A stretch of 64,000 bases of DNA from JAFGED01 sp964551295 (GTDB taxonomy: Bacteria; Chloroflexota; Anaerolineae; B4-G1): the NCBI GenBank assembly GCA_964551295.1, contig CAZKDJ010000003.1, positions 1-64,000 on the forward strand. The letters are read 5' to 3'. The notes below the pieces were generated by a model. The model was not told the origin of the DNA. It made no database searches and saw only the letters and a list, made by a program, of their open reading frames with translations. Every line of letters begins with the position of its first letter. Positions within the stretch are counted from its first letter, which is position 1. The position numbers were made by a program, and so were the translations under genes. Positions 1 through 8,853 of the stretch are shown here, piece after piece.

Positions 1-734
1 TCCTTGGTGCGCTCTTCGATGATGGCAGCGCGCGTCACGCGGCCCAACGTGGCCCAGTGGGCCAGGCCCAGGGTGATGGCCGGCAGTGCCAGGTGGCGGA
101 ATGCGTTGAGGGTGATGTCGAGACGTCCGTTGAGCAGTCCGTCGATCGTGAGCAGGCCTGTGACGGTGTTGAAGGAGGGGGACGTGACCACGAAAGAGTC
201 GGCGATGTCGATCCGGCCAGGAGGAAACCATCGCAGTCCCACGTAAAAGATACCCAGAAGCATCAGCCCCAGGATGAACGGAGGAATGGACGTGGCGACG
301 AAGGCGATCAGGCGAAAGCCGTGGTCGGCCGGACGTCCGGGTCGCCAGCCGGCGACCACACCGCTGGCCAACCCCAGTGGGACCAGCAGCAACACGGAGT
401 AGAGCGTGAGTTCCACGGTGGCCGGCGTGCGCGCCACCAGGGCCTCCAGAACGTCGGCGCGCAGCAGTGGGCTCCATCCCCAATCCCCTTGCAGCAGGCG
501 AAAGGCCCAGCGGGCGTACTGGACGGGATAGGGGTCGTTCAGGCCGTATTCCTCGATGATGTGCTGGCGCAATGCTTCTGGATTACGCGACTTGCCCCCG
601 CGTGGCTCGTATAGACTGACCCGCGCCTCAATCGGTGCCAGCATCACGATGCCGTATAGCACGACGGTGATGACCAGAAGTGTGAGGGGTACCGCCAGCA
701 AGCGGCGGATGATGAACTTGAGCATAGGTGGCAT
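1..734 (-). CDS. Oligopeptide/dipeptide ABC transporter permease (DppB/OppB type), 3' end cut off
   Basis: Reading the minus strand from the ATG at 734 gives an open frame of about 244 codons to the window edge. It starts MPPMLKFIIRRLLAVPLTLL, the usual first transmembrane helix of DppB/OppB permeases. An extracytoplasmic loop follows, with the family-typical pattern GLNDPYPVQYARW and GDWGWS. The visible end, GRVTRAAIIEERTKE, is the start of the EAA loop that docks on the ATPase subunit. The family is usually about 310-330 residues, so roughly the last quarter is missing. It would form a membrane channel for peptides or similar solutes with a partner permease and ATPases lying outside the window. 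The substrate-binding lipoprotein at 2363 is divergent from it and a natural partner, though this is inferred from proximity. Substrate unknown. Confidence 0.88.
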   Translation of the reverse strand, partial: MPPMLKFIIRRLLAVPLTLLVITVVLYGIVMLAPIEARVSLYEPRGGKSRNPEALRQHIIEEYGLNDPYPVQYARWAFRLLQGDWGWSPLLRADVLEALVARTPATVELTLYSVLLLVPLGLASGVVAGWRPGRPADHGFRLIAFVATSIPPFILGLMLLGIFYVGLRWFPPGRIDIADSFVVTSPSFNTVTGLLTIDGLLNGRLDITLNAFRHLALPAITLGLAHWATLGRVTRAAIIEERTK

Positions 735-775
735 ACGGGTGTACTCCCGGGGTCGGTGTGACAGGGTGCGGCTCT

Positions 776-1969
776 CTAGGGCACTGACCGGCCCACTTTC
801 TCGCATTGATCGATCTGGACTGACGATGTCCCGTGGAAACGGCAGACCATCTCGAAGCCAGTGTCAAATCGGGCCGACATAAAGACCCAACCTCCCTGCT
901 GCCCCGCCCTGGTTGCCTGGTAGCTTTCACTGAGCTGATCGTTATGGCTCCTCAGCCAGCTTATGACGTCGTCCTCAACGCTCAGGGAGCGCATGGGATC
1001 ATCGATCCAGCGACGCTCGCCGGTGAGGCTTGCGTGGATCAGGTCGTCCATCCAGCCGGCGTACTTTTTGGAGATGTCGGTGCAGATGAGGACCCTGTGT
1101 TCCGGCGAGAGAAACATACCCACCTCTGTCGTCTCGCAGCGCAGGACGAAGCCGTCTTCAAACACTGCATCTACCTGGGTGGAGGTGTAACCACCTATGT
1201 CCCGATAGCCCGCCAGGTGAATCAGATAGTTCTGCGACAAGTCATTGTAAAAGGTGTCGATGGCGAAATAGTTCAGGCCGCGTTGTCTGAACGCCTCCTC
1301 ATCCGCTCCAGAGAGTGCGAGCGCGACCGACTCGCTCACCCGTTGCTGGGGAACCCGCACGCGCTGATAGACCAGGTCCTCGGCGAGCGTCGCCAGGGGG
1401 ATGACCAAGGGGATGCATACGAGCAGGACAGTCCACGATTGAAGACTCATCCTGCCCTGTGGGGTGGCGCGGTCCCAGGCCCACTGTACGGCCAGGCTTT
1501 CGAAAAAGCCCACTGCGATTCCTATCCCGCCTCCTATGAGGAGCAAAAGCTCGGTCCTTGTCTGGGCCGATTCTCCGTAGGGGAACACCAGCAACCCCCA
1601 CAGACGTCGATCCGCAAGCCACGCGGTCACGTTTCCGCCATCGAAGGGTATGCGTCCTGTCAACCAACCCAGCAGCGCGCCTGCGACTGCCCATAGCGCG
1701 ATATAGACCGCCGTCGAGGAGAACAAGCTCGCCAGCCAACTGACCAAGCCGGCGATGATCACAACTATCGGGAGACCGAGGAGCAGCTTGGCCCACGCCA
1801 TATTCGCCCTGGCCGAAGCCAGCAGCGCGGCATCGCGTCCCCACACGATCAGGGCAAAGCTCAGGCCAAAGACGAGGCCGTATGCTGCCCCGGCGGACCG
1901 AGTGAGTTTGCTCGCCTCTGCCTCACGGCGTCGATCTGTCTCAGAATCAGAAAGGGGTCTGTCGCTCAT
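776..1969 (-). CDS. Multi-pass membrane protein of unknown function
   Basis: A 397-residue protein with no family I recognise. The N-terminus is charged and cytoplasmic-looking. About five hydrophobic helices follow within residues 27-205, with two pairs separated by a soluble loop containing the tract LTGRIPFDGGNVTAWL. The last 190 residues are hydrophilic and contain two cysteines (C279, in the LRCETTE tract, and C380) and mixed alpha/beta character, so they probably form a separate soluble domain. The gene ends 41 bases before the ABC permease start and is read in the same direction, so the two are probably co-transcribed from the promoter at 2013-2041. Membership in the transporter operon is inferred only from spacing. 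Confidence 0.75.
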   Translation of the reverse strand: MSDRPLSDSETDRRREAEASKLTRSAGAAYGLVFGLSFALIVWGRDAALLASARANMAWAKLLLGLPIVVIIAGLVSWLASLFSSTAVYIALWAVAGALLGWLTGRIPFDGGNVTAWLADRRLWGLLVFPYGESAQTRTELLLLIGGGIGIAVGFFESLAVQWAWDRATPQGRMSLQSWTVLLVCIPLVIPLATLAEDLVYQRVRVPQQRVSESVALALSGADEEAFRQRGLNYFAIDTFYNDLSQNYLIHLAGYRDIGGYTSTQVDAVFEDGFVLRCETTEVGMFLSPEHRVLICTDISKKYAGWMDDLIHASLTGERRWIDDPMRSLSVEDDVISWLRSHNDQLSESYQATRAGQQGGWVFMSARFDTGFEMVCRFHGTSSVQIDQCEKVGRSVP

Positions 1970-2012
1970 CGTCTGTCATTAGGAATTCTATCGAGGTTGG
2001 AGTGATTGTTCT

Positions 2013-2041
2013 ATATTACCACAGGATGGGTGGGCGGCCAA
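2013..2041 (-). promoter_or_regulatory. Promoter for the membrane protein/permease unit
   Basis: On the minus strand TTGGCC, a 17-nt spacer and TAATAT lie about 45 bases upstream of the 1969 start. The rest of the 1970-2362 gap, apart from this element and the divergent promoter at 2274, shows no gene or structure I can support. Confidence 0.5.
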
Positions 2042-2273
2042 ATCGTGCCGGGAAAGGGGTGCGCTTGTGGTTTGAGGCAAAGGCAATCTCGCCACGCAAG
2101 ATGAAGAGATAGGTACACTCCAGTTGACGGGTTTGACCGTAGATTGTAGAATTGGCGAACTCGCGGCGCAAGAGTTCCGTGTCGGGAGAGCGAACGCTGG
2201 GTGCTCACCGGCATTCGAGAGCTATGATTGGGGCACTATGCCTCCTGGCTGGTAGAGTAGGCTCATCCAGAGG

Positions 2274-2302
2274 TTGCCCTCCGGCCCGTGTGGTGTTATA
2301 CT
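2274..2302 (+). promoter_or_regulatory. Promoter for the substrate-binding lipoprotein
   Basis: TTGCCC, a 17-nt spacer and TATACT. The predicted transcript starts near 2309, just before three tandem AAGGAGGA boxes at 2311, 2328 and 2346. Only the third is correctly spaced (10 nt) for the ATG at 2363. The second can pair with the downstream CCTCC. Confidence 0.6.
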
Positions 2303-2362
2303 CGATTTCTAAGGAGGACGCCTTCTGAAGGAGGATGCCCTCCATAAGGAGGATACAGATAG

Positions 2363-4285
2363 ATGTTGCACCAACGGCAAACCATCTTTTCTGTCTTGGC
2401 AGTGGCCACGTTGTTGCTTGCCGCCTGTACTCCCCAGATCGTGACAGTCCAGGTGACGGTGCCGCCGGAGACGGTGGTGGTTACTACGACGCCGACTCGC
2501 TCGCCTCGTCCCACACCACTGGGACCCAAGATGGTCACCATCTGTGTGGTCGGCGAGCCAGATACCCTCTACCTGTATGGCGACTCACAGATAGAGGCCA
2601 CGCAACACGTCATGGAGGCGCTCTACGATGGCCCCATTGACTACCGGGATTACGTTTACCATCCGGTGATTCTCCAAAGGTTGCCCAGTCTGGAAAACGG
2701 AGATGCCATCATCCGTACCGCGAGCGTACGAACGGGCAGCACGGTGGTCAACGCTGCAGGAGAGGTCGTGAGCCTGGTCGAGGGGATGCTCGTCCATCCG
2801 GCCGGTTGCCGCACGGAAGAGTGCGCGGTCGAGTTTGACGGTGAGCCGTTGCAGATGGACAAGATGGAGGTTAGGTTCTTGCTCCGGGAAGACGTCACCT
2901 GGTCCGATGGCGAGCCGCTCACGGCGGACGATTCCGCATTTGCCTTCGAGGTGGCCTCCGATGCCGCCACGCCCGGCCGCCGCTATCTGGTGGAGCGCAC
3001 GGGCCAGTACTATGCGCAGGGCGACTGGCGCGTCAAATGGATCGGTCTGCCTGGCTTTATCCCCCCCACATATTTCATGAACTTTTTCGTCCCGCTTCCG
3101 CGTCACCAGTTGGACGGGCGCTCCCCGGCTTCCTTGTTGCGGACCGAGGAGACGCGACGCGCTCCCTTGGGTTGGGGGCCATTCGTGGTCGACGAGTGGG
3201 TAACGGGAGAGTACATCGCGCTTTCGCGTAACCCGCATTACTTTCGGGCGAGCGATGGGCTGCCGTACTTGGATGGGGTCCTGTTCCGCTTCGCCTCCAG
3301 CGGACCCGAGATGCTATCGTACATCCTTTCGGGTGAGTGCGACGTCGGCACCCGCGACGCCGAGTTTGAATCGCTCCTGCCGACGTTGGCCCAGGTGGAG
3401 GAAGAGGGTCTGTTGCGCATGGTCACCACGCCCAGCGATAGCTGGGAGCAGATCGACTTTGGCATCTCTTCAGTCTCCAGCTACCGGCGTCCCGACTTTT
3501 TCGGTGACGTGCGCGTGCGGCAGGCCGTTGCCCAGTGCATCGATCGCTGGGCCATTGTGGATGAAGTCACATATGGCCGCAGCGTCGTGCCCGATGGTTA
3601 CCTGCCGCCGATGCACCCCCTCTACGCCGTCGACGACCTGGCGTACTGGGATTATGATCCCCTGGCCGGGCAGGCGCTCTTGGAGGAGGTAGGCTGGTTC
3701 GATGAGGACGGGGATGGCGTGCGTGAAGCCAGGGGCATATCCGAGATCCGCAACGGCACGCCGTTCGAGGTGACGCTGCTGGTGACTGCAGATAGCGTGG
3801 CCTCGACACAAGTAGCCCCCATCGTCAAAACCAATTTGGCGGACTGTGGCATTCGCGTTACCGTGGAGCCTACGCCTGCGTGGAGGCTTTTTGCCGACGG
3901 CCCCGAAGGCTCGTTCTTTGGCCGCCAGTTCGACCTGGTCGAAACGAGACGGCAGTTCAACCTGTTCCCGGAATGTGAGTACTATGTATCCTCCGAGATT
4001 CCCGACAAGGGACAATGGTACGGAAAGAATGCCAGCGGTTACGCCAGTGAGGATTACGATGCCGCCTGCCAGGCGGCGCTCCAGGCGCTGCCCGGCACCT
4101 CCGAATATGAAACCTACCACAGACAGACGCAAACCACCTTTTCTGAGGATCTCCCCGCCATTCCGCTGTTTATGTGGCTACGGGTCGCCCTGGTGCGGCC
4201 GAACGTGTTGAACTTTACGCTGGACGCCACCTCACCGAGCGAGTTGTGGAACATCGAGATACTCGACGTCGAATTGGCAGAGTAG
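2363..4285 (+). CDS. ABC transporter substrate-binding lipoprotein, peptide family (SBP_bac_5)
   Basis: A 640-residue extracytoplasmic solute receptor. Residues 1-22 are a lipoprotein signal with lipobox LLLAAC, so Cys22 would be lipidated. The tail after it is Thr/Val/Pro-rich. The body has the marks of the peptide/nickel-binding family: a ligand-groove region with LREDVTWSDGEPLTADD near residue 175, the pattern GPFVVDEWVTGEYIALSRNPHYF, and a C-terminal IPLFMWLRVALVRPNV. The length is slightly above the usual 520-600. The start is fixed by the shine-dalgarno AAGGAGG at 2346. It probably feeds the divergent permease at 1-734. The ligand cannot be told from sequence. Confidence 0.92.
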   Translation: MLHQRQTIFSVLAVATLLLAACTPQIVTVQVTVPPETVVVTTTPTRSPRPTPLGPKMVTICVVGEPDTLYLYGDSQIEATQHVMEALYDGPIDYRDYVYHPVILQRLPSLENGDAIIRTASVRTGSTVVNAAGEVVSLVEGMLVHPAGCRTEECAVEFDGEPLQMDKMEVRFLLREDVTWSDGEPLTADDSAFAFEVASDAATPGRRYLVERTGQYYAQGDWRVKWIGLPGFIPPTYFMNFFVPLPRHQLDGRSPASLLRTEETRRAPLGWGPFVVDEWVTGEYIALSRNPHYFRASDGLPYLDGVLFRFASSGPEMLSYILSGECDVGTRDAEFESLLPTLAQVEEEGLLRMVTTPSDSWEQIDFGISSVSSYRRPDFFGDVRVRQAVAQCIDRWAIVDEVTYGRSVVPDGYLPPMHPLYAVDDLAYWDYDPLAGQALLEEVGWFDEDGDGVREARGISEIRNGTPFEVTLLVTADSVASTQVAPIVKTNLADCGIRVTVEPTPAWRLFADGPEGSFFGRQFDLVETRRQFNLFPECEYYVSSEIPDKGQWYGKNASGYASEDYDAACQAALQALPGTSEYETYHRQTQTTFSEDLPAIPLFMWLRVALVRPNVLNFTLDATSPSELWNIEILDVELAE

Positions 4286-4317
4286 GTGTTCTGTGGGGGT
4301 ATGATCAGTCACGTTAC

Positions 4318-5103
4318 ATGAGGAACATGCACGATTACGATCCGGCACGGCAAGCAGGGCGAGGTCCGCTAGCCCAGACTTTTATCTGGGGAGGGCTTTC
4401 GCTGCTCCTCATTGGTGGTTTCTTGCTTCATCCCTATGTAGGCTCCCGCCTGGCTGCTCCTCTTCCCACCCCGACAGGTGTATCGCGCACTTGGGTTCCC
4501 ACAGCTACCCGTGCGCCGCTCACTCATACTCCCACACTCACATCAACGCCCACACCCACATCTCAATTCACGTCTACGATCGTTTCCGCGCCCATCCCAA
4601 CTTCTACTCCCATACCCATCATTCCAGATCGTATCGTCATTCCGGTCATCGACCTGAATGCACCCGTGGTGCCGGTCTCTTGGACGGTGGTCGAGGTGGA
4701 TGGACAAGAGCAGCCGATGTGGGATCTGCCGGACACGCGCGCCGCCGGCTGGCACGTGACCTCGGCGTCGTTAGGTGTGCCCGGCAACACCGTGCTCAAC
4801 GGTCACAATACCAACAACGGCGAGATCTTTCGCGATCTCTACAAGCTGGAGACCGGTGACGTGATCGTTCTCTACGCGGACAGGACGGCCTATACCTACG
4901 CCGTCACGCAGACGCTGATCCTGCCCGAGGCAGGCCAACCCTTGGAGGTACGCATCGAGAACGCGCATTACATTGAACCTACGGAAGACGAGCGGCTCAC
5001 GCTGGTCACTTGCCATCCCTATGGCAGTCTGCGCAATCGGTTGATCGTCATTGCGCGTCCGGTCGAACGTTCGACACCGATGGGTCCCTATCCTGAGAGG
5101 TGA
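4318..5103 (+). CDS. Sortase-family transpeptidase, membrane anchored
   Basis: A 261-residue protein if translation begins at ATG 4318, 33 bases after the substrate-binding gene. The upstream in-frame ATG at 4174 lies inside that gene, so I rejected it. One membrane helix spans about residues 23-43. A Thr/Pro-rich stalk follows, then the sortase beta-barrel from about residue 105. The catalytic trio is visible: His163 in VLNGHNTNN, Cys232 in TLVTCHPYG and Arg239 in SLRNRLIV. Sortases cleave a C-terminal sorting motif and attach proteins to the cell surface or polymerise them. No LPXTG-like substrate is encoded in this window, and in Chloroflexota the acceptor is uncertain. The subclass (D/E-like) is a guess. 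Confidence 0.88.
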   Translation: MRNMHDYDPARQAGRGPLAQTFIWGGLSLLLIGGFLLHPYVGSRLAAPLPTPTGVSRTWVPTATRAPLTHTPTLTSTPTPTSQFTSTIVSAPIPTSTPIPIIPDRIVIPVIDLNAPVVPVSWTVVEVDGQEQPMWDLPDTRAAGWHVTSASLGVPGNTVLNGHNTNNGEIFRDLYKLETGDVIVLYADRTAYTYAVTQTLILPEAGQPLEVRIENAHYIEPTEDERLTLVTCHPYGSLRNRLIVIARPVERSTPMGPYPER

Positions 5104-5105
5104 AA

Positions 5106-5636
5106 ATGACCAGAAACGATTCTTTATTGGATGTCCCTTTGGTCTCCCGCGTGCGCCGCAACCACGCCCTGGAGCACGCGACGATGAACGTTCTCGGCGA
5201 GCGGCACAAAGCGCACAGGTTGGTGGGGCGTTCCTCAGTCGGGGGATTCTACATATACGGCGATGTGTCCGCCGGGGACGTGATCGCCGCCGCTCAGGAG
5301 GGGTTGCGACGGCTAAAGGCCGGGCGGCGGGAGATGGCCATCCATCCCACCTGTGGCACCAACATGGCCGCCGCCGGGATACTTGCCGGGGTGGGCGCCT
5401 TTCTGGCCTTGGGAGGCCTATCGAGGAACCACCCCAAGAATCTTTCCCAGAGTCTCATCCGTCTGCCGCTGGCTTGCGCTGCGGCGATGGTGGGGATTTT
5501 CTTGGCACAACCGTTGGGACCGTTGCTCCAGGCCCGCGTGACCACGCAGGCCGACGTCGGCGATATGCGCATCGTCGACGTCGCGCGAGAGCGGCGGGCC
5601 GGCGTTCTCGTTCACCACGTCCACACGGGCGGATGA
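5106..5636 (+). CDS. DUF6391-like small membrane protein
   Basis: 176 residues from ATG 5106, placed 5 nt after a GAGAGG ribosome site; a GTG at 5100 is an alternative overlapping the sortase stop. The N-terminus has the conserved-looking tract SRVRRNHALEHATMNVL. This is followed by a glycine-rich region, a CGTNMAAAG segment, and two hydrophobic helices (about residues 83-100 and 118-138). I recall this pattern from the uncharacterised DUF6391 family of phototrophs and Chloroflexota. No activity is known to me. It sits directly after the sortase and may be translationally coupled to it. Confidence 0.7.
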   Translation: MTRNDSLLDVPLVSRVRRNHALEHATMNVLGERHKAHRLVGRSSVGGFYIYGDVSAGDVIAAAQEGLRRLKAGRREMAIHPTCGTNMAAAGILAGVGAFLALGGLSRNHPKNLSQSLIRLPLACAAAMVGIFLAQPLGPLLQARVTTQADVGDMRIVDVARERRAGVLVHHVHTGG

Positions 5637-5690
5637 GTACATCCGCAAGATGAGTACATCATCCGTCAGATGAGCACGCCCGAGGGGTAG

Positions 5691-6674
5691 ATGGCTGGAT
5701 CCGCACCGACTTTTTACGTCTTTCATGGTAGCGACGAGTTCACCCGCGCTGAGACGCTGGCCGAATTCAGGGGCCGCCTCGGCCCGGCCGATACAGCGGA
5801 CCTGAACACCACGTACCTCGACGGGCGAAAGGCCTCGCTGGCTGAACTGCATCACGCCTGTGACGCCATTCCCTTCCTGGCTGAAAAGAGGCTCGTCATC
5901 GTCGAGGGCCTGCTGGCGCGAGCTGCCAAGCAAGAAAAGCTCCTTGACGAGTTAGCCGAGTATCTCCTTCGATTGCCAGAGACGACCCGCTTGGTGTTCG
6001 TCGAAGAGGATCCGCTGCCGGACAATCACCCTATTCTTCGACTGGCGAAACAGGACGCGCACGGGTACGCCAAGCGATTCGACCCGCCGGACGCAAAAGC
6101 GCTGCCTCACTGGATTGCAGAGCGTGTCGACAAGCACGGCGGCGAGATCGAGCCTCGGGCGGCGGCGCAGCTCGCCGCCGCCGTCGGTGCGGACCTGCGG
6201 CTGCTCGACCAGGAGATGGTCAAGCTGGTGACCTACGTCAACGCGGAGCGGCCTATCACGACGGCGGACGTGGACGAGGTCGTGCCCTATGCCCAGGCTG
6301 CCGTCATCTTCGACTTGGTGGATGCCCTCGGCCGGCGCGATGGCCGTACCGCCGCCCAGACGCTCCACCGTCTGCTGGACGCGGGCGAGCATCCACTGGG
6401 CCTGCTGGCGATGATCGTGCGCCAGTTCCGGCTCTTGATCCAGGTCAAGGAACTGAAGGTGGAGGGAGCCGATTCGCGGGCCATCGCCAAGGAGCTGGGT
6501 ATCCATCCCTTCCCCGCGCGCAAGCTTCACAATCAGGCCACCTACTTTACTCCCGTCCAACTGGAGGCGGTGTACCGCCACCTGCTTGAAACCGACGTGG
6601 ACATCAAGAGCGGGGAGATCGAGGCGGAGGTAGCGCTCGACCTGTTGGTGGCGGGGTTGGCGGCGACCGAGTAA
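5691..6674 (+). CDS. holA: DNA polymerase III subunit delta
   Basis: A 327-residue clamp-loader subunit that opens the beta sliding clamp during replication. It begins GSAPTFYVFHGSDEFTRAETL, matching the N-terminal AAA-like domain. The family features LVIVEGLL, ETTRLVFVEEDPL and LLAMIVRQFRLLIQVKEL follow, the last being the typical helical C-terminal collar region. Its length is normal for HolA. A GAGGGG ribosome site precedes ATG 5691. The gene is followed by a strong terminator and so ends its transcription unit. The 54-base gap before it holds a short imperfect direct repeat (GATGAGTACATC). Confidence 0.93.
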   Translation: MAGSAPTFYVFHGSDEFTRAETLAEFRGRLGPADTADLNTTYLDGRKASLAELHHACDAIPFLAEKRLVIVEGLLARAAKQEKLLDELAEYLLRLPETTRLVFVEEDPLPDNHPILRLAKQDAHGYAKRFDPPDAKALPHWIAERVDKHGGEIEPRAAAQLAAAVGADLRLLDQEMVKLVTYVNAERPITTADVDEVVPYAQAAVIFDLVDALGRRDGRTAAQTLHRLLDAGEHPLGLLAMIVRQFRLLIQVKELKVEGADSRAIAKELGIHPFPARKLHNQATYFTPVQLEAVYRHLLETDVDIKSGEIEAEVALDLLVAGLAATE

Positions 6675-6675
6675 C

Positions 6676-6710
6676 GAAAAACGCCGGGGATGTCCCCGGC
6701 GCTTTTTTCG
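6676..6710 (+). terminator. Rho-independent terminator of holA
   Basis: A perfect 9-bp GC stem CGCCGGGGA / TCCCCGGCG with a two-base loop, followed by CTTTTTTCG, two bases after the holA stop. Confidence 0.9.
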
Positions 6711-6729
6711 CTCAGTATGGAACGTTTCC

Positions 6730-6984
6730 TCAGCGCGCAGCTTTTCCTAGGCGGCGTTTCCCCTCTCGCCCCAGCCAAAAGTGATGCCGCAGTACAGAGT
6801 TGGATGCCATCACACGCACCCCACCCACTTCTTTGACTTTGCCATTGTCCTTTAGAATCGAGGGGTGAACGTAGCAGGCATCGGGTGGCGCGCCGAATTT
6901 CTTTCGGTACCTGCGCGCCGCCTGGCCCACTTTATCGGCCAGATCGCGCCCTGAATCATCGTACCACAACAGACCCTCTTCCAT
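6730..6984 (-). CDS. Small basic protein, last gene of the FtsK-like cassette
   Basis: 84 residues from the ATG at 6984. A longer in-frame extension up to 7164 runs through the neighbouring gene and is not needed. The sequence MEEGLLWYDDSGRDLADKV continues into a lysine/arginine-rich stretch RRYRKKFG, then a region with a conserved-looking CYVHPSILKDNGK, and ends very basic (REGKRRLGKAAR). I recall similar short proteins in other Chloroflexota next to FtsK-like genes but know no function. The start lies directly after the stop of the upstream gene, so it is almost certainly co-translated. Confidence 0.65.
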   Translation of the reverse strand: MEEGLLWYDDSGRDLADKVGQAARRYRKKFGAPPDACYVHPSILKDNGKVKEVGGVRVMASNSVLRHHFWLGREGKRRLGKAAR

Positions 6985-6986
6985 CG

Positions 6987-7286
6987 TTACGCTACCTGCC
7001 GCTGCATGTGCCAGGTGTTGTATCGCACATCCTGGTACACCTCGAACGTGCCCTCGGGGCAGCGCACGCGGAAGCAGTGTCGTTCCACCCGGTTGCCCCT
7101 GTTGCGTCGCGAGACCGTCCAACAGCGCTCGACGGCGCTGACGCGGTAGCGATGCCCGCGCCACACAAAGAGCTTGGGAAAGTAGCCGTGTCGTCGCTCC
7201 CGCATGTCGATAGACTCGCGACGTCTGCAGCGCTTACCATCGCGTTTTGCCCGCGACTTTCGCCCTAGGCTAATAATAGCGCTCAT
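6987..7286 (-). CDS. Small arginine-rich protein, DUF6504-like
   Basis: 99 residues, very rich in Arg. The core PKLFVWRGHRYRVSAVERCW and the following HCFRVRCPEGTFEVYQD suggest a small beta-rich fold. The FVWRGxRYRV motif resembles what I remember of DUF6504 proteins, but this is from memory only. The start at 7286 overlaps the upstream gene by 17 bases and is preceded by a GGAGG site within it, so translation is likely coupled. The next methionine, 27 residues on, is a possible alternative start. Function unknown. Confidence 0.65.
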   Translation of the reverse strand: MSAIISLGRKSRAKRDGKRCRRRESIDMRERRHGYFPKLFVWRGHRYRVSAVERCWTVSRRNRGNRVERHCFRVRCPEGTFEVYQDVRYNTWHMQRQVA

Positions 7287-7716
7287 CTGACCTTACCTCC
7301 CTATTTTCCGGTGTTCCTCCAACCACGGTGAATTGTCGCTGAGTCGGCGGCGCCAACGAGGGCGGATACCCGCCGTTCCAGTTGAAGGGCTGCTGCTGCG
7401 TGTTGGGTGGCGCGACCACGATCACCGGTGGATAGGCCCCTTGCTGCTGCGGGTACATCTGCGATTGTCGCGAGTTGTCCCAGTCCGTTGCCGGCTTGTC
7501 CCGTCGACGGGCGATGGCCAGGATGAGCAGGCTGGTTGGGATGGCTGCCCCCACGCCACACACCGCTCCGGCCAGCACCGCCAGCGCCTCGTCACTCAGT
7601 CGGTTGCCGACGATCACCGCCAGTGTCACTGCGAACGCCAGCGCCACCAGTCCTAGAGCCGCCTTTGGGCTATGGGATTCAGCCGTCCCGCGATCGTCTG
7701 ATTGTGCCATTCGCAT
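7270..7716 (-). CDS. Two-helix membrane protein with Gln/Pro-rich tail
   Basis: 148 residues. Two transmembrane helices (about residues 20-40 and 45-68) form a hairpin: LGLVALAFAVTLAVIV and ALAVLAGAVCGVGAAIPTSLLILAI. A cytoplasmic-looking RRR motif comes next, then about 75 residues of low complexity rich in Pro, Gln, Asn and Tyr (QMYPQQQGAYPP, NTQQQPFNWNGGYPP). The start follows the FtsK-like stop by a few bases. Since the FtsK-like protein lacks its own membrane domain, this could be its membrane anchor; that is inference from context. Confidence 0.65.
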   Translation of the reverse strand: MRMAQSDDRGTAESHSPKAALGLVALAFAVTLAVIVGNRLSDEALAVLAGAVCGVGAAIPTSLLILAIARRRDKPATDWDNSRQSQMYPQQQGAYPPVIVVAPPNTQQQPFNWNGGYPPSLAPPTQRQFTVVGGTPENREVRSDERYY

Positions 7717-7719
7717 TGT

Positions 7720-8853
7720 CTACATGCCTCCTCTGAATGCCTCGGCCAGTCGTGCCAGCGGCCGCGTCCACGATACCGAGGGCGTCACTGCCTCGTTCTG
7801 TGCCAGATAGGCCACTACCTCGCGGATCTCTTCCGGTGAAACGTGTGCTGCCTGGAAGCGCATCACCCGTCCCTCGGCTATGGCCACAAAGTCTCCTCGA
7901 CCCATCAACCGCTCCGCCCCCGTGCCACTCCAGCCGGTGGCCGTGCGGGCGTCGTTGGCGCAGGTCACGCGCCCCACCAGGCGCACCGGGAAATTCGCCT
8001 TGATCAGTGGGCCCAGCACCTTTGCCGATGGCTTTTGTGTGGCGGCGATGATGTGGATGCCGGCCTCGCGCCCGCGCTGAGTCAGTCGGGTGAGCGCCCA
8101 CTCTATCTCTTTGCCCCCCACCATCAGCAAATCCGCCAACTCGTCGATGACTACCACGATGCGGACTATTCCAGTCCGTGGGACTGTTTCACCCTGACTG
8201 CCCTGCCTCTCCATCAAGTGTACCAGGCTTTGAAGCGCCTCTGCCGCTTCATCCGCTTCTCGAATGACGTCGCGCGCCAGATGCGGCAATCCCTGGAAAA
8301 CGCCAAAGGCATATCCCTTGGGATCGATCAGCATCAGCCGCAGCCCGCCGACCAGCTCCCTTGTCTGAAATGGCGATGGCGCAGGGTTGGCCATTGCCAG
8401 GCTGAGGATCATGGTCTGCATCAGAACCGTCTTGCCCGACCCAGTGGTGCCGGCCACCAGGATGTGGGCCACGTCTGGAGAGGACAGCCGAATCAGGAGT
8501 GGGGCACCATCCTCGCCCAAGCCCAACATGGCGGTCACAGGGGGGATATTGCCGTCTTCCTCATCCAGTTGGCGATAGAGAGGCAGCAACTGCACGGGCA
8601 TGGGGTCGTTGCGCGGTACCTCGACGTCCACAGCCGCTCCCCGCCGCGACACCCTGCAATTGGGGGCATCAAGTGCGGCGGCCAATTCCTCACTCAACCC
8701 TTTGATTTTGGAGATTTTTGTTCCTAGCATAGGCAACACCTGAAAGCGAATCCAGCGTGGCGTCACGGTACCGCCGGTCACTCGCGCCGGTATTTTGTGT
8801 AGGGACAGGACCGCTTCGATCCTGTCGGACTGAAACTCTAATCGCTCGCGCAT
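7720..8853 (-). CDS. FtsK/SpoIIIE-like ATPase without membrane or gamma domain
   Basis: 377 residues from ATG 8853, which has GGAG 9 nt upstream; a TTG at 8868 is the longest alternative. After an N-terminal region resembling the FtsK beta domain, a Walker A GTTGSGKT lies at residues 135-142. Walker B IVVVIDELADLL is near 232-243, and an arginine/sensor-like tract LTQRGREAGIHIIAATQKPS follows. These are typical FtsK motor motifs. Chromosomal FtsK is 700-1300 residues with four membrane helices and a DNA-reading gamma domain; both are absent here. It heads a four-gene cassette whose promoter carries a LexA box, so expression is probably DNA-damage inducible. It may pump or gate DNA with the two-helix protein downstream. 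Not the main divisome FtsK. Confidence 0.85.
   Translation of the reverse strand: MRERLEFQSDRIEAVLSLHKIPARVTGGTVTPRWIRFQVLPMLGTKISKIKGLSEELAAALDAPNCRVSRRGAAVDVEVPRNDPMPVQLLPLYRQLDEEDGNIPPVTAMLGLGEDGAPLLIRLSSPDVAHILVAGTTGSGKTVLMQTMILSLAMANPAPSPFQTRELVGGLRLMLIDPKGYAFGVFQGLPHLARDVIREADEAAEALQSLVHLMERQGSQGETVPRTGIVRIVVVIDELADLLMVGGKEIEWALTRLTQRGREAGIHIIAATQKPSAKVLGPLIKANFPVRLVGRVTCANDARTATGWSGTGAERLMGRGDFVAIAEGRVMRFQAAHVSPEEIREVVAYLAQNEAVTPSVSWTRPLARLAEAFRGGM

Noticed and set aside
833..1696. A 287-codon plus-strand open frame
   Set aside because: Antisense to the membrane-protein gene, whose hydrophobic helices and promoter make it the real one.
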